Source: a virus
Length of the DNA: 30,110 nucleotides
Virus record (IMG/VR): IMGVR_UViG_3300030329_001142
Coordinates: 1 to 30,110 of that record
Strand: one strand, 5' to 3'
Part shown: one piece after another, positions 1-5,761 of the stretch
Layout of the letters: the number at the start of each line of letters is the position of its first letter
Numbering within the stretch: the stretch's first letter is position 1
Translations under genes and position numbers: made by a program
The notes under the pieces: model-generated
The model's input: only the letters and a program-made list of their open reading frames with translations
The model's database searches: none
What the model was told of the DNA's origin: nothing

Positions 1-51
1 AGGTGACACTGGGCTTGGGGTGAGCACGGGGCAACCGTCGCTCTGTTTCAC
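1..51 (-). CDS. possible N-terminus of a further early gene, cut by the window edge
   Basis: After the stop of the initiator-like gene (TGA at 57-59) the minus strand stays open to the left edge from a GTG at 49-51, or from a TTG at 58-60 that overlaps the preceding stop. No clear ribosome binding site is seen and the visible peptide (about 17 residues, Pro and Ser rich) matches nothing I recognise. Tight packing of this operon makes a following gene likely, but the exact start is a guess. Confidence 0.2.
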   Translation of the reverse strand, partial: MKQSDGCPVLTPSPVSP

Positions 52-56
52 TGGCT

Positions 57-584
57 TCAATTAGCAGCAAGTGCAAAGCTTCGACGGTAACGGGTCTTTT
101 CATCATCACTGAGTTTTCCATAGGCTTGCCAAAAGTCAGCGCAATCAACAGGTGACATTCTCTTGGTGTATTCAATCATGGGATCTTTGCGTGGCTGCTT
201 GCCATCAACCACAGCTCTGTAAGAAGGGTTGGAGTATTTTACACTCCGGGCAATAAGAGGGGCAACAGTGTCAAACTCGTAAAAGTTATTAACTGTTTCA
301 GAGTTAAAAGCATTTAAATTAAAAGCTTTTAACTCAGGGTTTTTAATTAAATAGTTTTTTGGGGGTAATTGCTTTTGCTTAAAAGCTTTTAATGTAAAAG
401 CTTTTAAAGTGTGTAAAAGCTTTTGAGTCCCAAACACTGCGAATCGATTACCACGCTTTTCGATTTTCACAAAACCGCTATCCACAACTTCGCGCAATCC
501 ACACGATTTAGTCGTGGATAACTCTGTCAATTGACCAGTATGGACATTCCACATAATTTCAAAGGCTTCATGGCTGAGCATCAT
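57..584 (-). CDS. replication initiator-like protein with iteron-encoded linker (lambda O-like, tentative)
   Basis: The 175-residue product is not recognisable by strong homology. Residues 1-55 look like a small winged-helix domain (LTELSTTKSCGLREVVDSG followed by a basic FVKIEKRGNRFAVFG hairpin). Residues 58-95 are a low-complexity linker repeating LKAF/LNAF, encoded by the AAAAGCTTTT palindromes at 304-426. The C-terminal part (about 100-175) is polar and charged. A winged-helix N-terminus followed by a linker made of iterated DNA sites is the plan of lambda O, where the origin lies inside the initiator gene. It is the last complete gene of the cro-led operon and overlaps the DnaA-domain gene by 17 bases, and GGTGGAAA precedes the tandem ATGs (582-584, 579-581). 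The initiator role is inferred from position, fold impression and embedded sites. It could instead be another DNA-binding early protein. Confidence 0.5.
   Translation of the reverse strand: MMLSHEAFEIMWNVHTGQLTELSTTKSCGLREVVDSGFVKIEKRGNRFAVFGTQKLLHTLKAFTLKAFKQKQLPPKNYLIKNPELKAFNLNAFNSETVNNFYEFDTVAPLIARSVKYSNPSYRAVVDGKQPRKDPMIEYTKRMSPVDCADFWQAYGKLSDDEKTRYRRSFALAAN
304..426. repeat. cluster of AAAAGCTTTT palindromes (candidate origin iterons)
   Basis: Copies of the palindrome TTAAAAGCTTTTAA or close variants lie at 304-317 (one mismatch in the core, AAAAGCATTT), 319-332, 379-392, 395-407 and about 414-426. They fall in two groups separated by an AT-rich stretch of about 45 bases. Being palindromic, each copy reads the same on both strands, and each encodes LKAF or LNAF in the overlapping gene. 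The surrounding 300-430 region is markedly AT-rich. A repeated symmetric site inside an initiator-like gene is typical of replication origin iterons, but operator function is an alternative. Confidence 0.6.
478..521. promoter_or_regulatory. cluster of DnaA-box-like sites
   Basis: Three sequences close to the DnaA box TTATCCACA lie within 44 bases: CTATCCACA at 478-486 (8 of 9), CAATCCACA at 495-503 (7 of 9), and TTATCCACG read on the minus strand at 513-521 (8 of 9). They sit about 50 bases from the AT-rich palindrome cluster and in the gene next to a stand-alone DnaA domain IV gene. That arrangement resembles an origin, with boxes beside an unwinding element. Chance matches to one box are common, but three in 44 bases is less so. 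Confidence 0.5.
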
Positions 585-975
585 TTTCCACCGGGATATT
601 CAAAAATAAGCTTTCGGCACGGGCAATAATAAATGCCCTTTTTTGTTGTTCAGTCGGTGTGTCCAAGTATTCTTCTGTGTATTTGTTTGCACCGTGAATC
701 ACTGTTGAATGGTCACGGCAAAGCAATCGTCCGATCTGTGACCAAGTAAGAGCCAGTTCGTACCGGGCAATGTGAAAGAGTCTCCACTTTGGCAAAGTAA
801 ACCTGTGTGCTCTCGACGAAGACATAAATTCCTCATGGCTAAAATCTTCGATTTGCACAGTGGCTTGAATCAAGTCAGCCAGAAAATACTTACGCTTGAT
901 GGGGTAACGTTTTTCCATTTGACGACGCTCTTCTAGGAAGTTTGCGCCATCGGGTTCAATAACCAGTTTTCTCAT
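568..975 (-). CDS. stand-alone DnaA domain IV-like DNA-binding protein
   Basis: 135 residues. Residues 77-100 carry the DnaA C-terminal signature: a WSQIGRLLCRDHSTVIHGANKY segment that matches the box-recognition helix-turn-helix of bacterial DnaA, including the D-H-S/T-T-V core (residues 88-92). There is no room for the AAA+ ATPase domain, so this is only the DNA-binding module with about 60 extra N-terminal residues. The start ATG (973-975) overlaps the stop of the VRR-NUC gene as ATGA, and GAGGAG stands 7 bases upstream. In a replication operon next to DnaA-box-like sites it could recruit or exclude host DnaA at the phage origin. Recognition of the domain is firm, and the role is inference. 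Confidence 0.8.
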   Translation of the reverse strand: MRKLVIEPDGANFLEERRQMEKRYPIKRKYFLADLIQATVQIEDFSHEEFMSSSRAHRFTLPKWRLFHIARYELALTWSQIGRLLCRDHSTVIHGANKYTEEYLDTPTEQQKRAFIIARAESLFLNIPVENDAQP

Positions 976-1343
976 TTTGTACTCCTCAGTTTTATATATT
1001 TGTTTAGTGCCTCTTCTGTGTCCTCGATGCTTCGCACCACCTCAATAATGCAGCCAACGCCTCTCAGGAGCGTGTGTGCTGCCTTCTGGTTAACACTTAA
1101 GCGTCCCTTGGCTGTCTTGACCTCTAGGAATATCGGCTCCCATTCAGAGAGCTTTCGCCAGCTTGCAGGTGGAATGAACAGCTCAAGATCTGGCCATCCT
1201 GCGAACATGCCCATTGCCTTTTGGTGAACACGGTACTGAACCCGGTGACGCCCCTCGTTCGGTGAGTGATGTACGACGCTGCCTGGGGGCAAGGCGACGT
1301 TCAGCCACTGCACGATGCCCTTATGGATCTGTGCCTCATTCAC
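972..1343 (-). CDS. VRR-NUC domain nuclease
   Basis: 123 residues from a GTG start at 1341-1343. The open frame extends to 1496, but that extension overlaps the methyltransferase deeply and lacks family similarity, while GTG has a GAGG about 9 bases upstream. The protein shows the compact PD-(D/E)XK nuclease plan of VRR-NUC proteins: N-terminal helix (NEAQIHKGIVQWL), HHSPNEG, then GWPDLE (49-54) with D52, and FLEVKTAKGRLS (72-83) with catalytic E74 and K76, and Q86. Known family members are structure-specific or Holliday-junction nucleases in phages. Here it probably processes replication or recombination intermediates. The start overlaps the methyltransferase stop by 8 bases and the end overlaps the DnaA-domain gene as ATGA, so the genes are translationally coupled. 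Confidence 0.85.
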   Translation of the reverse strand: MNEAQIHKGIVQWLNVALPPGSVVHHSPNEGRHRVQYRVHQKAMGMFAGWPDLELFIPPASWRKLSEWEPIFLEVKTAKGRLSVNQKAAHTLLRGVGCIIEVVRSIEDTEEALNKYIKLRSTK

Positions 1344-1830
1344 GGTCCCAGACCTCGAATTTGCAAATATCTGAGTGAGGGCTGTCCCAGATGCTGATAG
1401 CCAAGGCTCTGTCCGGCGAACCACCCTTGCCCAGATAATCTTCACGCCATGTGAGGTTGGCGAATCGGCTAGGCCGGTGTCGGCTCCACTGTTCATGGCC
1501 TTTACCGCAAGCCCACAGTCTTTCAGCGCACACCAGGGCCATGCGCTCTACGCCAATATCAAAGGCGTGGTCAATAAACTGGCGCATTAGGCGAAACGGT
1601 GGATTTGTGACTAGTGCTGGTGCTTCGGCACGGTCCCAGGCAAAAAAATCATTTCCCGTGGCAATGTCGTGGGTGACGACCTCTGCGCCTCTAAACCGCA
1701 TGGCACCAGCAAGGCGACCATCACCAGCGCAAGGTTCCCATACAGTCGTGGAAGGCCACTCCAGGCGGCTGAGCAGCACATTGATAATGCTATAAGGCGT
1801 TGGGTAAAAGTCTCTGCTGCGCCTAGTCAT
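1336..1830 (-). CDS. phage N6-adenine DNA methyltransferase-like protein
   Basis: 164 residues. WEPCAGDGRLAG (31-42) is the SAM-binding motif I and TNPPF (75-79) is the NPPF/NPPY catalytic motif of N6-adenine (or N4-cytosine) amino-methyltransferases. FYPTPYSIINVLL near the N-terminus is the usual lead-in of small phage Dam-like enzymes. There is no separate target recognition domain, so specificity must lie in the short C-terminal half. It would methylate phage DNA in the cytoplasm, which may protect it from host restriction or mark replicated origins. It follows the Cro-like gene with an 8-base overlap and no strong ribosome binding site, suggesting translational coupling. Confidence 0.8.
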   Translation of the reverse strand: MTRRSRDFYPTPYSIINVLLSRLEWPSTTVWEPCAGDGRLAGAMRFRGAEVVTHDIATGNDFFAWDRAEAPALVTNPPFRLMRQFIDHAFDIGVERMALVCAERLWACGKGHEQWSRHRPSRFANLTWREDYLGKGGSPDRALAISIWDSPHSDICKFEVWDRE

Positions 1831-2026
1831 CTGCGGAAAACTCAGCGATTAAATCATTGGCGGTCACCTCGCCGTGCGTTATTTCTAAAATGTGTGAAGC
1901 AATCTTCCAGCTTGGCTTTTTCTTCCCGGCTGCAATCATACTTATATATGACCGTGTAACTCCTAGTTGATGAGCTATTGACCCTTGGGTCTTCCCTGAT
2001 TGTCTGATCCAGTGTGTAAAATACAT
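1823..2026 (-). CDS. Cro-like small helix-turn-helix repressor
   Basis: 67 residues. The helix-turn-helix is GKTQGSIAHQLGVTRSYISMIAAGKKKP (11-38), with the Q..IA..LGV..SYIS pattern of Cro/YdaS-type phage repressors, and the length is typical of Cro. It is the first gene of the leftward early operon and is transcribed away from the CI-like side across a 107-base operator region. No Shine-Dalgarno sequence precedes the ATG (2024-2026), whose upstream bases are TTTACCACC, so translation may be weak or use a very short leader. By position it should repress the lysogeny side and tune early transcription. The name Cro rests on size, fold and location. Confidence 0.75.
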   Translation of the reverse strand: MYFTHWIRQSGKTQGSIAHQLGVTRSYISMIAAGKKKPSWKIASHILEITHGEVTANDLIAEFSADD

Positions 2027-2154
2027 GGTGGTAAACGTAATAGTAACCCACAGTATACATCAATAAAAAAACGACATGTTATTACTGGTAGACATGCCTG
2101 TTAATGTACATTACGGTAACCCTGCTGTAAAAAATGGCTATGAGGGTATTTATA
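2027..2154. promoter_or_regulatory. divergent control region of the CI/Cro-like switch
   Basis: This gap separates the leftward Cro-like gene from the rightward lysogeny genes. It holds a perfect 12-base palindrome TAATGTACATTA (2102-2113), the overlapping TTACGGTAA (2111-2119), and AATAGTAACC (2039-2048). The last shares ATAGTAAC with the control regions at 3425 and 7859-7890. A TATACT box on the minus strand (2052-2057) is a possible -10 for the Cro-like gene, although no good -35 was found. Promoter and operator function is inferred from position and symmetry. Confidence 0.5.
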
Positions 2155-2970
2155 ATGCACGATTTTGAAAAACGGATAGTTGAAAGGGTCACCGTTAATA
2201 AATACACAAGCAATGTGGTCCCGATTTTTCAAGACGATACAAAACTGATTGATCCACTTGAAAATAAGCAGATCAAAAAATTAATTACTGATTACTTTTC
2301 CAGCGGTGTACGTCGTATTTTCCAGACCAGAGATGATGACCGCACTGTCGTGAATGACGTGTTGGAAAAACAATTTGACGTTCCTAAAGGCAAGGAACAA
2401 ATGAGCTGCGGCACTAAGACAGGCTGTTGGGCTGATAACCTGCCTAGATCAATCCGAACCGCTTACGGCCTCTATGCCCCAGCGACGAACATAAGGATGC
2501 CACGACAAACCAACAAACACGGTGCGCGAAGCCACGATGTGTATCGAAGTTATCGTGGGAGTAGATACATGCACATCCTAATAGCTGCTTGGGCGAGCGA
2601 CCTGCCACTTACTCAGGATATGTTTAAAAATCTATTAGACCCTTGGTTTCAAGATAAATTTACAAACGCGATGGCAAAATATAGAGAACTAAATGTGATG
2701 ACAGAGCTGAGGGAGGACTGGTCTGACACGCCGCTGTGGTATGGCAAATCGACCGATGGACCACATATACGGCCAACCAGACAGCAAATATATGTGTCTC
2801 TTGAAGCGATTATATTTCTCTATGATTCATTAAAAACTGTTTTTGATAGCAGTGATAACACGATGCTCGAACTTTTTGACATGAAAACGTGGGTGCACCA
2901 CAGCACACCAATGCCAAAAAGATTTTCCGAAAAATTAAGCGATAGAAAACCATTAACTGAAAGAAATTAA
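2155..2970 (+). CDS. unknown protein of the lysogeny operon
   Basis: 271 residues from ATG 2155. An in-frame ATG at 2134 exists, but GAGGG at 2142-2146 stands 8 bases before 2155 and nothing comparable precedes 2134. I do not recognise the family. Visible features are a Cys pair in GTKTGCWADNLP, a basic middle section rich in Arg, His and Tyr, and a hydrophobic helix-like segment near VSLEAIIFLYDSLK. No signal peptide or convincing membrane anchor is seen. It is the first gene on the lysogeny side, directly before a CI-like regulator with a 2-base gap, so it should be made in the prophage state. Prophage-expressed genes at this place often give immunity or superinfection exclusion, or modify the switch, but the sequence does not show which. 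The gene looks AT-richer than the recombination operon. Confidence 0.75.
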   Translation: MHDFEKRIVERVTVNKYTSNVVPIFQDDTKLIDPLENKQIKKLITDYFSSGVRRIFQTRDDDRTVVNDVLEKQFDVPKGKEQMSCGTKTGCWADNLPRSIRTAYGLYAPATNIRMPRQTNKHGARSHDVYRSYRGSRYMHILIAAWASDLPLTQDMFKNLLDPWFQDKFTNAMAKYRELNVMTELREDWSDTPLWYGKSTDGPHIRPTRQQIYVSLEAIIFLYDSLKTVFDSSDNTMLELFDMKTWVHHSTPMPKRFSEKLSDRKPLTERN

Positions 2971-2972
2971 AA

Positions 2973-3335
2973 ATGTATTTAAAAGAATTTCGTCAAGCTG
3001 CGCGTATACCAGCGCAAGAAATGGCAGACATGCTAGGCGTTACAGTACACGGTTATAGACGCTGGGAGCGTGGTGAGGTTGAACCCAAAGCAAGCCAGTT
3101 GATCCAACTGTCAAAAATCTTACAGATGTCTGTTGATACTTTGTTGATGAACAAACCAGATGATTCGGCAGCTCGCAAAATTACGATCTCTGTTAAACCT
3201 GGTGAGCTGCAAACGATTGAAATACTAGGTGAAGCAGAACCGCAAAAAGAAGAGGTATACACCCCTAGTTTCAAACTTCGAAACACCAAGCGCAAAAAGG
3301 TTTCGAGAGTTACAAAGAAAGTTGCTGCCAGCTAG
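2973..3335 (+). CDS. XRE-family regulator, probable CI-like repressor
   Basis: 120 residues. The N-terminal helix-turn-helix (about 10-55) is a clear XRE domain: IPAQEMADMLGVTVHGYRRW then ERGEVEPKASQLIQLSKIL. The C-terminal half is a short beta-like segment (KITISVKPGELQTIEILGE) ending in a very basic tail (KLRNTKRKKVSRVTKK). No LexA/CI-type autoprotease domain is present, so induction would not follow RecA-stimulated self-cleavage. Only a weak GAAAG precedes the ATG, and the gene follows the unknown 271-residue gene by 2 bases, so the two are probably cotranscribed. A terminator follows at 3375-3404. The repressor role comes from its place opposite the Cro-like gene. Control by a partner antirepressor is possible. 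Confidence 0.7.
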   Translation: MYLKEFRQAARIPAQEMADMLGVTVHGYRRWERGEVEPKASQLIQLSKILQMSVDTLLMNKPDDSAARKITISVKPGELQTIEILGEAEPQKEEVYTPSFKLRNTKRKKVSRVTKKVAAS

Positions 3336-3374
3336 CTACCCTACCGATAAAACACGTATTAAATCGGTCATTCT

Positions 3375-3404
3375 AAAAGCCCCTGTTTTATGCAGGGGTT
3401 TTTT
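3375..3404 (+). terminator. intrinsic terminator of the lysogeny operon
   Basis: CCCCTG (3380-3385), loop TTTTATG, CAGGGG (3393-3398), followed by six T (3399-3404), with four A before the stem. It closes the 2155-3335 operon and isolates it from the recombination operon starting at 3480. Confidence 0.85.
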
Positions 3405-3419
3405 ATTTGCACTATGATT

Positions 3420-3470
3420 CCCCTTATAGTAACTTAAATGTAATATTCGTTAAAAGAATGACATTAGAGG
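3420..3470 (+). promoter_or_regulatory. leader of the recombination operon with operator-like motif
   Basis: TATAGTAACT at 3425-3434 is identical to one of three tandem copies in front of integrase (7871-7880). TATAGT itself is a fair -10 box, so a bound regulator could block the promoter. AGAGG at 3466-3470 is the ribosome binding site for the exonuclease ATG at 3480. No confident -35 was found. Confidence 0.4.
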
Positions 3471-3479
3471 TTACCAATA

Positions 3480-4400
3480 ATGGCCGACGATTTTGACACA
3501 GCGCCTAGCTGGGCAAGCAAATATAACTTTAAGGGACACTCACCAAGCGGTGCAAACCGCCCAGCCTGTCTTGAGTTCTTTACGAAGGTCGTCGCCAGGC
3601 CAAACAGACTGACAGATCAATTCGGCTGCAACGCCACTGGCGGCAAGGTGGCAGAGGAATACGCCAAGAATGTAGTGATCCAAGAAATGCCGCCCGGCGA
3701 GGCAATGCACCATGCCGTCGCTCACTTTGATGAGCACGACTTTGTGGTGCATGACCCAGACGACCAGATCAAGCACGGCTTATTCCGCGATGGCATTTAT
3801 GAGCCAAAGAAGAAGAAGGACGAGCCAGCAGGACCAAGCGGCACTAATCTAGAGCTAATCTGTCAGCACACGGCTCAGGGGCTCGCAGAGGCCACACAAG
3901 GAGCCAATAAGGTCACTGAAGGGCGTTGGGTAAGCACCAAGCTTGCAAGCAATGAGCTCTACCACACAGGTGAAATAGACGTAGAAGCCTTTGGTGGTGT
4001 TGTCGAGATCAAGACCATGTGGCCTTCTCTGGCAAACAACGAGCGTGGTTTTAATGTTCGCTCGCTGCCAGCCAAGCCACGACCTGATCACGTTAGGCAA
4101 GTGGCTTTGTATTGGCACTGGCTAAAGCAATCAAACGAAAATGTCCCGGTCAAACTCGTGTACGCCAACCCTATCGGCTACCGGGTATTCGACAGTGCCG
4201 ACTGCCAGGAACTATCGGATGAAGATTTGCTTAGGGCTATTGACGATCTGGCACGAATAGCACGGGTACGCGAGAAGCTGATGAAAACAGCACAGAACAC
4301 TGACGAGCTGTTTGAGCTTATCTCGCCCGACTTTTCTCACTGGATGTGGAAGAACAAAAGCCCAGAATTTTGGGCGGCAGCGCAAAGGATCTGGCAATGA
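3480..4400 (+). CDS. PD-(D/E)XK phage exonuclease (RecB/lambda Exo-type fold)
   Basis: 306 residues. The catalytic core is visible as HTGEID (162-167) and VVEIKTMW (174-181), giving D167, E176 and K178, followed by HVRQVALYWHW (204-214), the Q-x3-Y motif of RecB-like and Cas4-like nucleases. Such phage enzymes degrade one strand of double-stranded DNA ends to feed an annealing protein, and the ERF gene downstream in the same operon is the expected partner. AGAGG stands 9 bases before the ATG, and the stop overlaps the next ATG (4397) as ATGA. The region around 105-125 carries a charged insert (EPKKKKDEPAG). Exact polarity and substrate cannot be read from sequence. Confidence 0.85.
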   Translation: MADDFDTAPSWASKYNFKGHSPSGANRPACLEFFTKVVARPNRLTDQFGCNATGGKVAEEYAKNVVIQEMPPGEAMHHAVAHFDEHDFVVHDPDDQIKHGLFRDGIYEPKKKKDEPAGPSGTNLELICQHTAQGLAEATQGANKVTEGRWVSTKLASNELYHTGEIDVEAFGGVVEIKTMWPSLANNERGFNVRSLPAKPRPDHVRQVALYWHWLKQSNENVPVKLVYANPIGYRVFDSADCQELSDEDLLRAIDDLARIARVREKLMKTAQNTDELFELISPDFSHWMWKNKSPEFWAAAQRIWQ

Positions 4401-4603
4401 CTAAAGAAGAACTCGCAATAGTCGTGAGGTGGCTACAGGACCGTCATCAATATTTGCATAAAGAAAAATTAATAATCGAATGCGGTGATGATTTCGCCAT
4501 TAGCAACGGCAAAGGTCCGCTGCTTGACCAGCTCAGTCTTGAGGCTTCGGCAATCGGCATTAGCTTACGAACAGCAAAGGAGCAATTAGATGAGGCTCAT
4601 TGA
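4397..4603 (+). CDS. small hypothetical protein of the recombination operon
   Basis: 68 residues from ATG 4397, overlapping the exonuclease stop as ATGA. An in-frame upstream extension to 4346 lies inside the exonuclease and is not needed. The product is mostly helical and charged (MTKEELAIVVRWLQDRH near the start, LRTAKEQLDEAH at the end), with no motif I recognise. Coupling to the exonuclease suggests a role in the same process. The next start (4590) lies inside its 3' end. Confidence 0.65.
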   Translation: MTKEELAIVVRWLQDRHQYLHKEKLIIECGDDFAISNGKGPLLDQLSLEASAIGISLRTAKEQLDEAH

Positions 4604-4664
4604 ATTTTGTGCGGGGTTTTTCATGTTTGCCACCTTCGTCGCAATCTGGGTGGTGCTCCCATGA
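4590..4664 (+). CDS. 24-residue single-span membrane peptide
   Basis: The frame ATG 4590 to TGA 4662-4664 encodes MRLIEFCAGFFMFATFVAIW plus VVLP. After the short MRLIE head this is a continuous hydrophobic segment long enough for one membrane helix. AAAGGAG at 4576-4582 stands 7 bases before the ATG, the best ribosome binding site in this operon. The frame overlaps the preceding gene by 14 bases and the next ATG (4661) as ATGA, so it fits the coupled chain exactly. Function is unknown. Confidence 0.6.
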   Translation: MRLIEFCAGFFMFATFVAIWVVLP

Positions 4665-4963
4665 CCTATCCATTGCAACCAGGCGCACGGGAGCGCGACA
4701 CCAGCTTCGCTGCCGCTCAAGCCATAGCTCCTAAAGCTCAGACACTGAGAGAGCTCTGCATGACCGTTTTTAATGCAGAAGACGGGCTTACCGCTGACGA
4801 AGTGGCAGACGTACTTGGTCATTCAATTCTCTCAGTGCGTCCACGGATCACTGAACTGTCGCGGTTGGACTACATCGAAGACAGCGGCGACAGACGCCCT
4901 AATCATTCTGGAAAAAACGCAATCGTATGGAGAAAAAAATGGAAACGCGATTTGTTCGCCTAG
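4661..4963 (+). CDS. winged-helix DNA-binding protein
   Basis: 100 residues from ATG 4661, which overlaps the micropeptide stop. The frame is open further up but lacks a supported start. After a polar N-terminus, residues 30-95 form a winged helix: LTADEVADVLGHSILSVRPR is the helix-turn-helix, followed by ELSRLDYIEDSGDRRPNHSG and a KNAIVWRKK wing strand. This is the layout of small phage and plasmid wHTH proteins with a MarR-like core. GGGTGG lies 7 bases upstream. It may regulate its own operon or assist recombination, and the sequence does not decide. Its end overlaps the next small gene by 25 bases. Confidence 0.7.
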   Translation: MTYPLQPGARERDTSFAAAQAIAPKAQTLRELCMTVFNAEDGLTADEVADVLGHSILSVRPRITELSRLDYIEDSGDRRPNHSGKNAIVWRKKWKRDLFA

Positions 4964-5091
4964 AGGCACAGAGGATCGACGCAGTTGACGGGCTGTTGAA
5001 AACCCTGCCGCACAAAACATGGCGTAGACAGTTTTGGACAAATGTACGCAGTGCTTTAACGCGAAGATGGAAGGGTGAGTTATATGAATAA
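4939..5091 (+). CDS. 50-residue basic hypothetical protein
   Basis: ATG 4939 to TAA 5089-5091, with GGAG at 4929-4932, 6 bases before the start. The product begins METRFVRLEAQRIDAVDGLL and is rich in Arg, Lys and Trp (KTWRRQFWTNVRS, ALTRRWKGELYE). It starts inside the winged-helix gene and ends 8 bases into the ERF gene, filling a gap that would otherwise be empty in a tightly packed operon. No family recognised. A DNA-binding accessory of the annealing protein is possible but unproven. Confidence 0.6.
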   Translation: METRFVRLEAQRIDAVDGLLKTLPHKTWRRQFWTNVRSALTRRWKGELYE

Positions 5092-5761
5092 TGTGTTGGA
5101 AATTGAGGCGTACAAGCCTGACCTAATGGCTGATTGGATTGCGGCCTTGCACGAAATGGATAATCCCGGTTTGGACGGCAAAGCAAATTACGGCACTTAC
5201 CCCACGCTGGGTCGGTGCCTTGCTGCTGCCAAGCTTGCACTAGGCAAGCATAACCTTGCCATCATGCAAATGGTCTGCGCTGCGGATGACGGTCAACCTG
5301 ATCGCCTGGTCACACGGGTTGTCCATTCGTCAGGCAGCTTTATCGAAGACGGTGGGGTGCCGCTGTACTGTGAGAACAAGAACAACCCCCAGAAAATGGG
5401 CTCAGCAATTACCTATGCACGGCGATACGGACTTTTGGCGATGATTGGTTGTGTAGGTGACGACGACGACGATGCTCAGGCAGCTACGCCGCAACGCGAA
5501 CTACCGAAGCCTAAGCCGCAGCCTGTGGCAAAGGTCGCTGACGAAATTCCACTAGATGAATCTGAGGCGCGTGAGGACTACACGGCATGGGTTGCTGACG
5601 CAATCGCTGGGTTTGCAAAGCATAAGGATATGTCGCAGCACGACGGCTGGGCCACGGTTAACAAATCGACTACCGACGCGCTTAAAGCAGTCCCAGAATT
5701 AAGACAAGAAGTTCTACAAGCATGGCTAACCAGGAAAGGTGAATTAACGAATGGCAAATGA
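5084..5761 (+). CDS. ERF-family single-strand DNA annealing protein
   Basis: 225 residues from ATG 5084. A GTG at 5075 is in frame but would overlap the AAGGGTGAG ribosome binding site (5071-5079) that serves the ATG. The ERF core spans about residues 20-135: a helical start, then NPQKMGSAITYARRYGLLAM followed by IGCVGDDDDDA, the family's most conserved block with an acidic end. The C-terminal part is a flexible linker (ELPKPKPQPVAKV) followed by a small helical domain. ERF proteins, as in P22, form rings that anneal complementary single strands in RecA-independent recombination. The PD-(D/E)XK exonuclease at the head of the operon would supply the single strands. Its stop overlaps the next gene by 11 bases. 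Confidence 0.9.
   Translation: MNNVLEIEAYKPDLMADWIAALHEMDNPGLDGKANYGTYPTLGRCLAAAKLALGKHNLAIMQMVCAADDGQPDRLVTRVVHSSGSFIEDGGVPLYCENKNNPQKMGSAITYARRYGLLAMIGCVGDDDDDAQAATPQRELPKPKPQPVAKVADEIPLDESEAREDYTAWVADAIAGFAKHKDMSQHDGWATVNKSTTDALKAVPELRQEVLQAWLTRKGELTNGK

Noticed and set aside
304-426. A CRISPR array
   Set aside because: Repeats are 14-base palindromes with irregular spacing and no spacer structure, inside a coding frame.
1343-1496. Longer N-terminus for the VRR-NUC protein
   Set aside because: It lies wholly inside the methyltransferase gene and the internal GTG has a good ribosome binding site and family-like start.
2134-2154. Upstream ATG codons for the 271-residue protein
   Set aside because: No ribosome binding site precedes 2134 or 2140, and GAGGG is correctly spaced for 2155.
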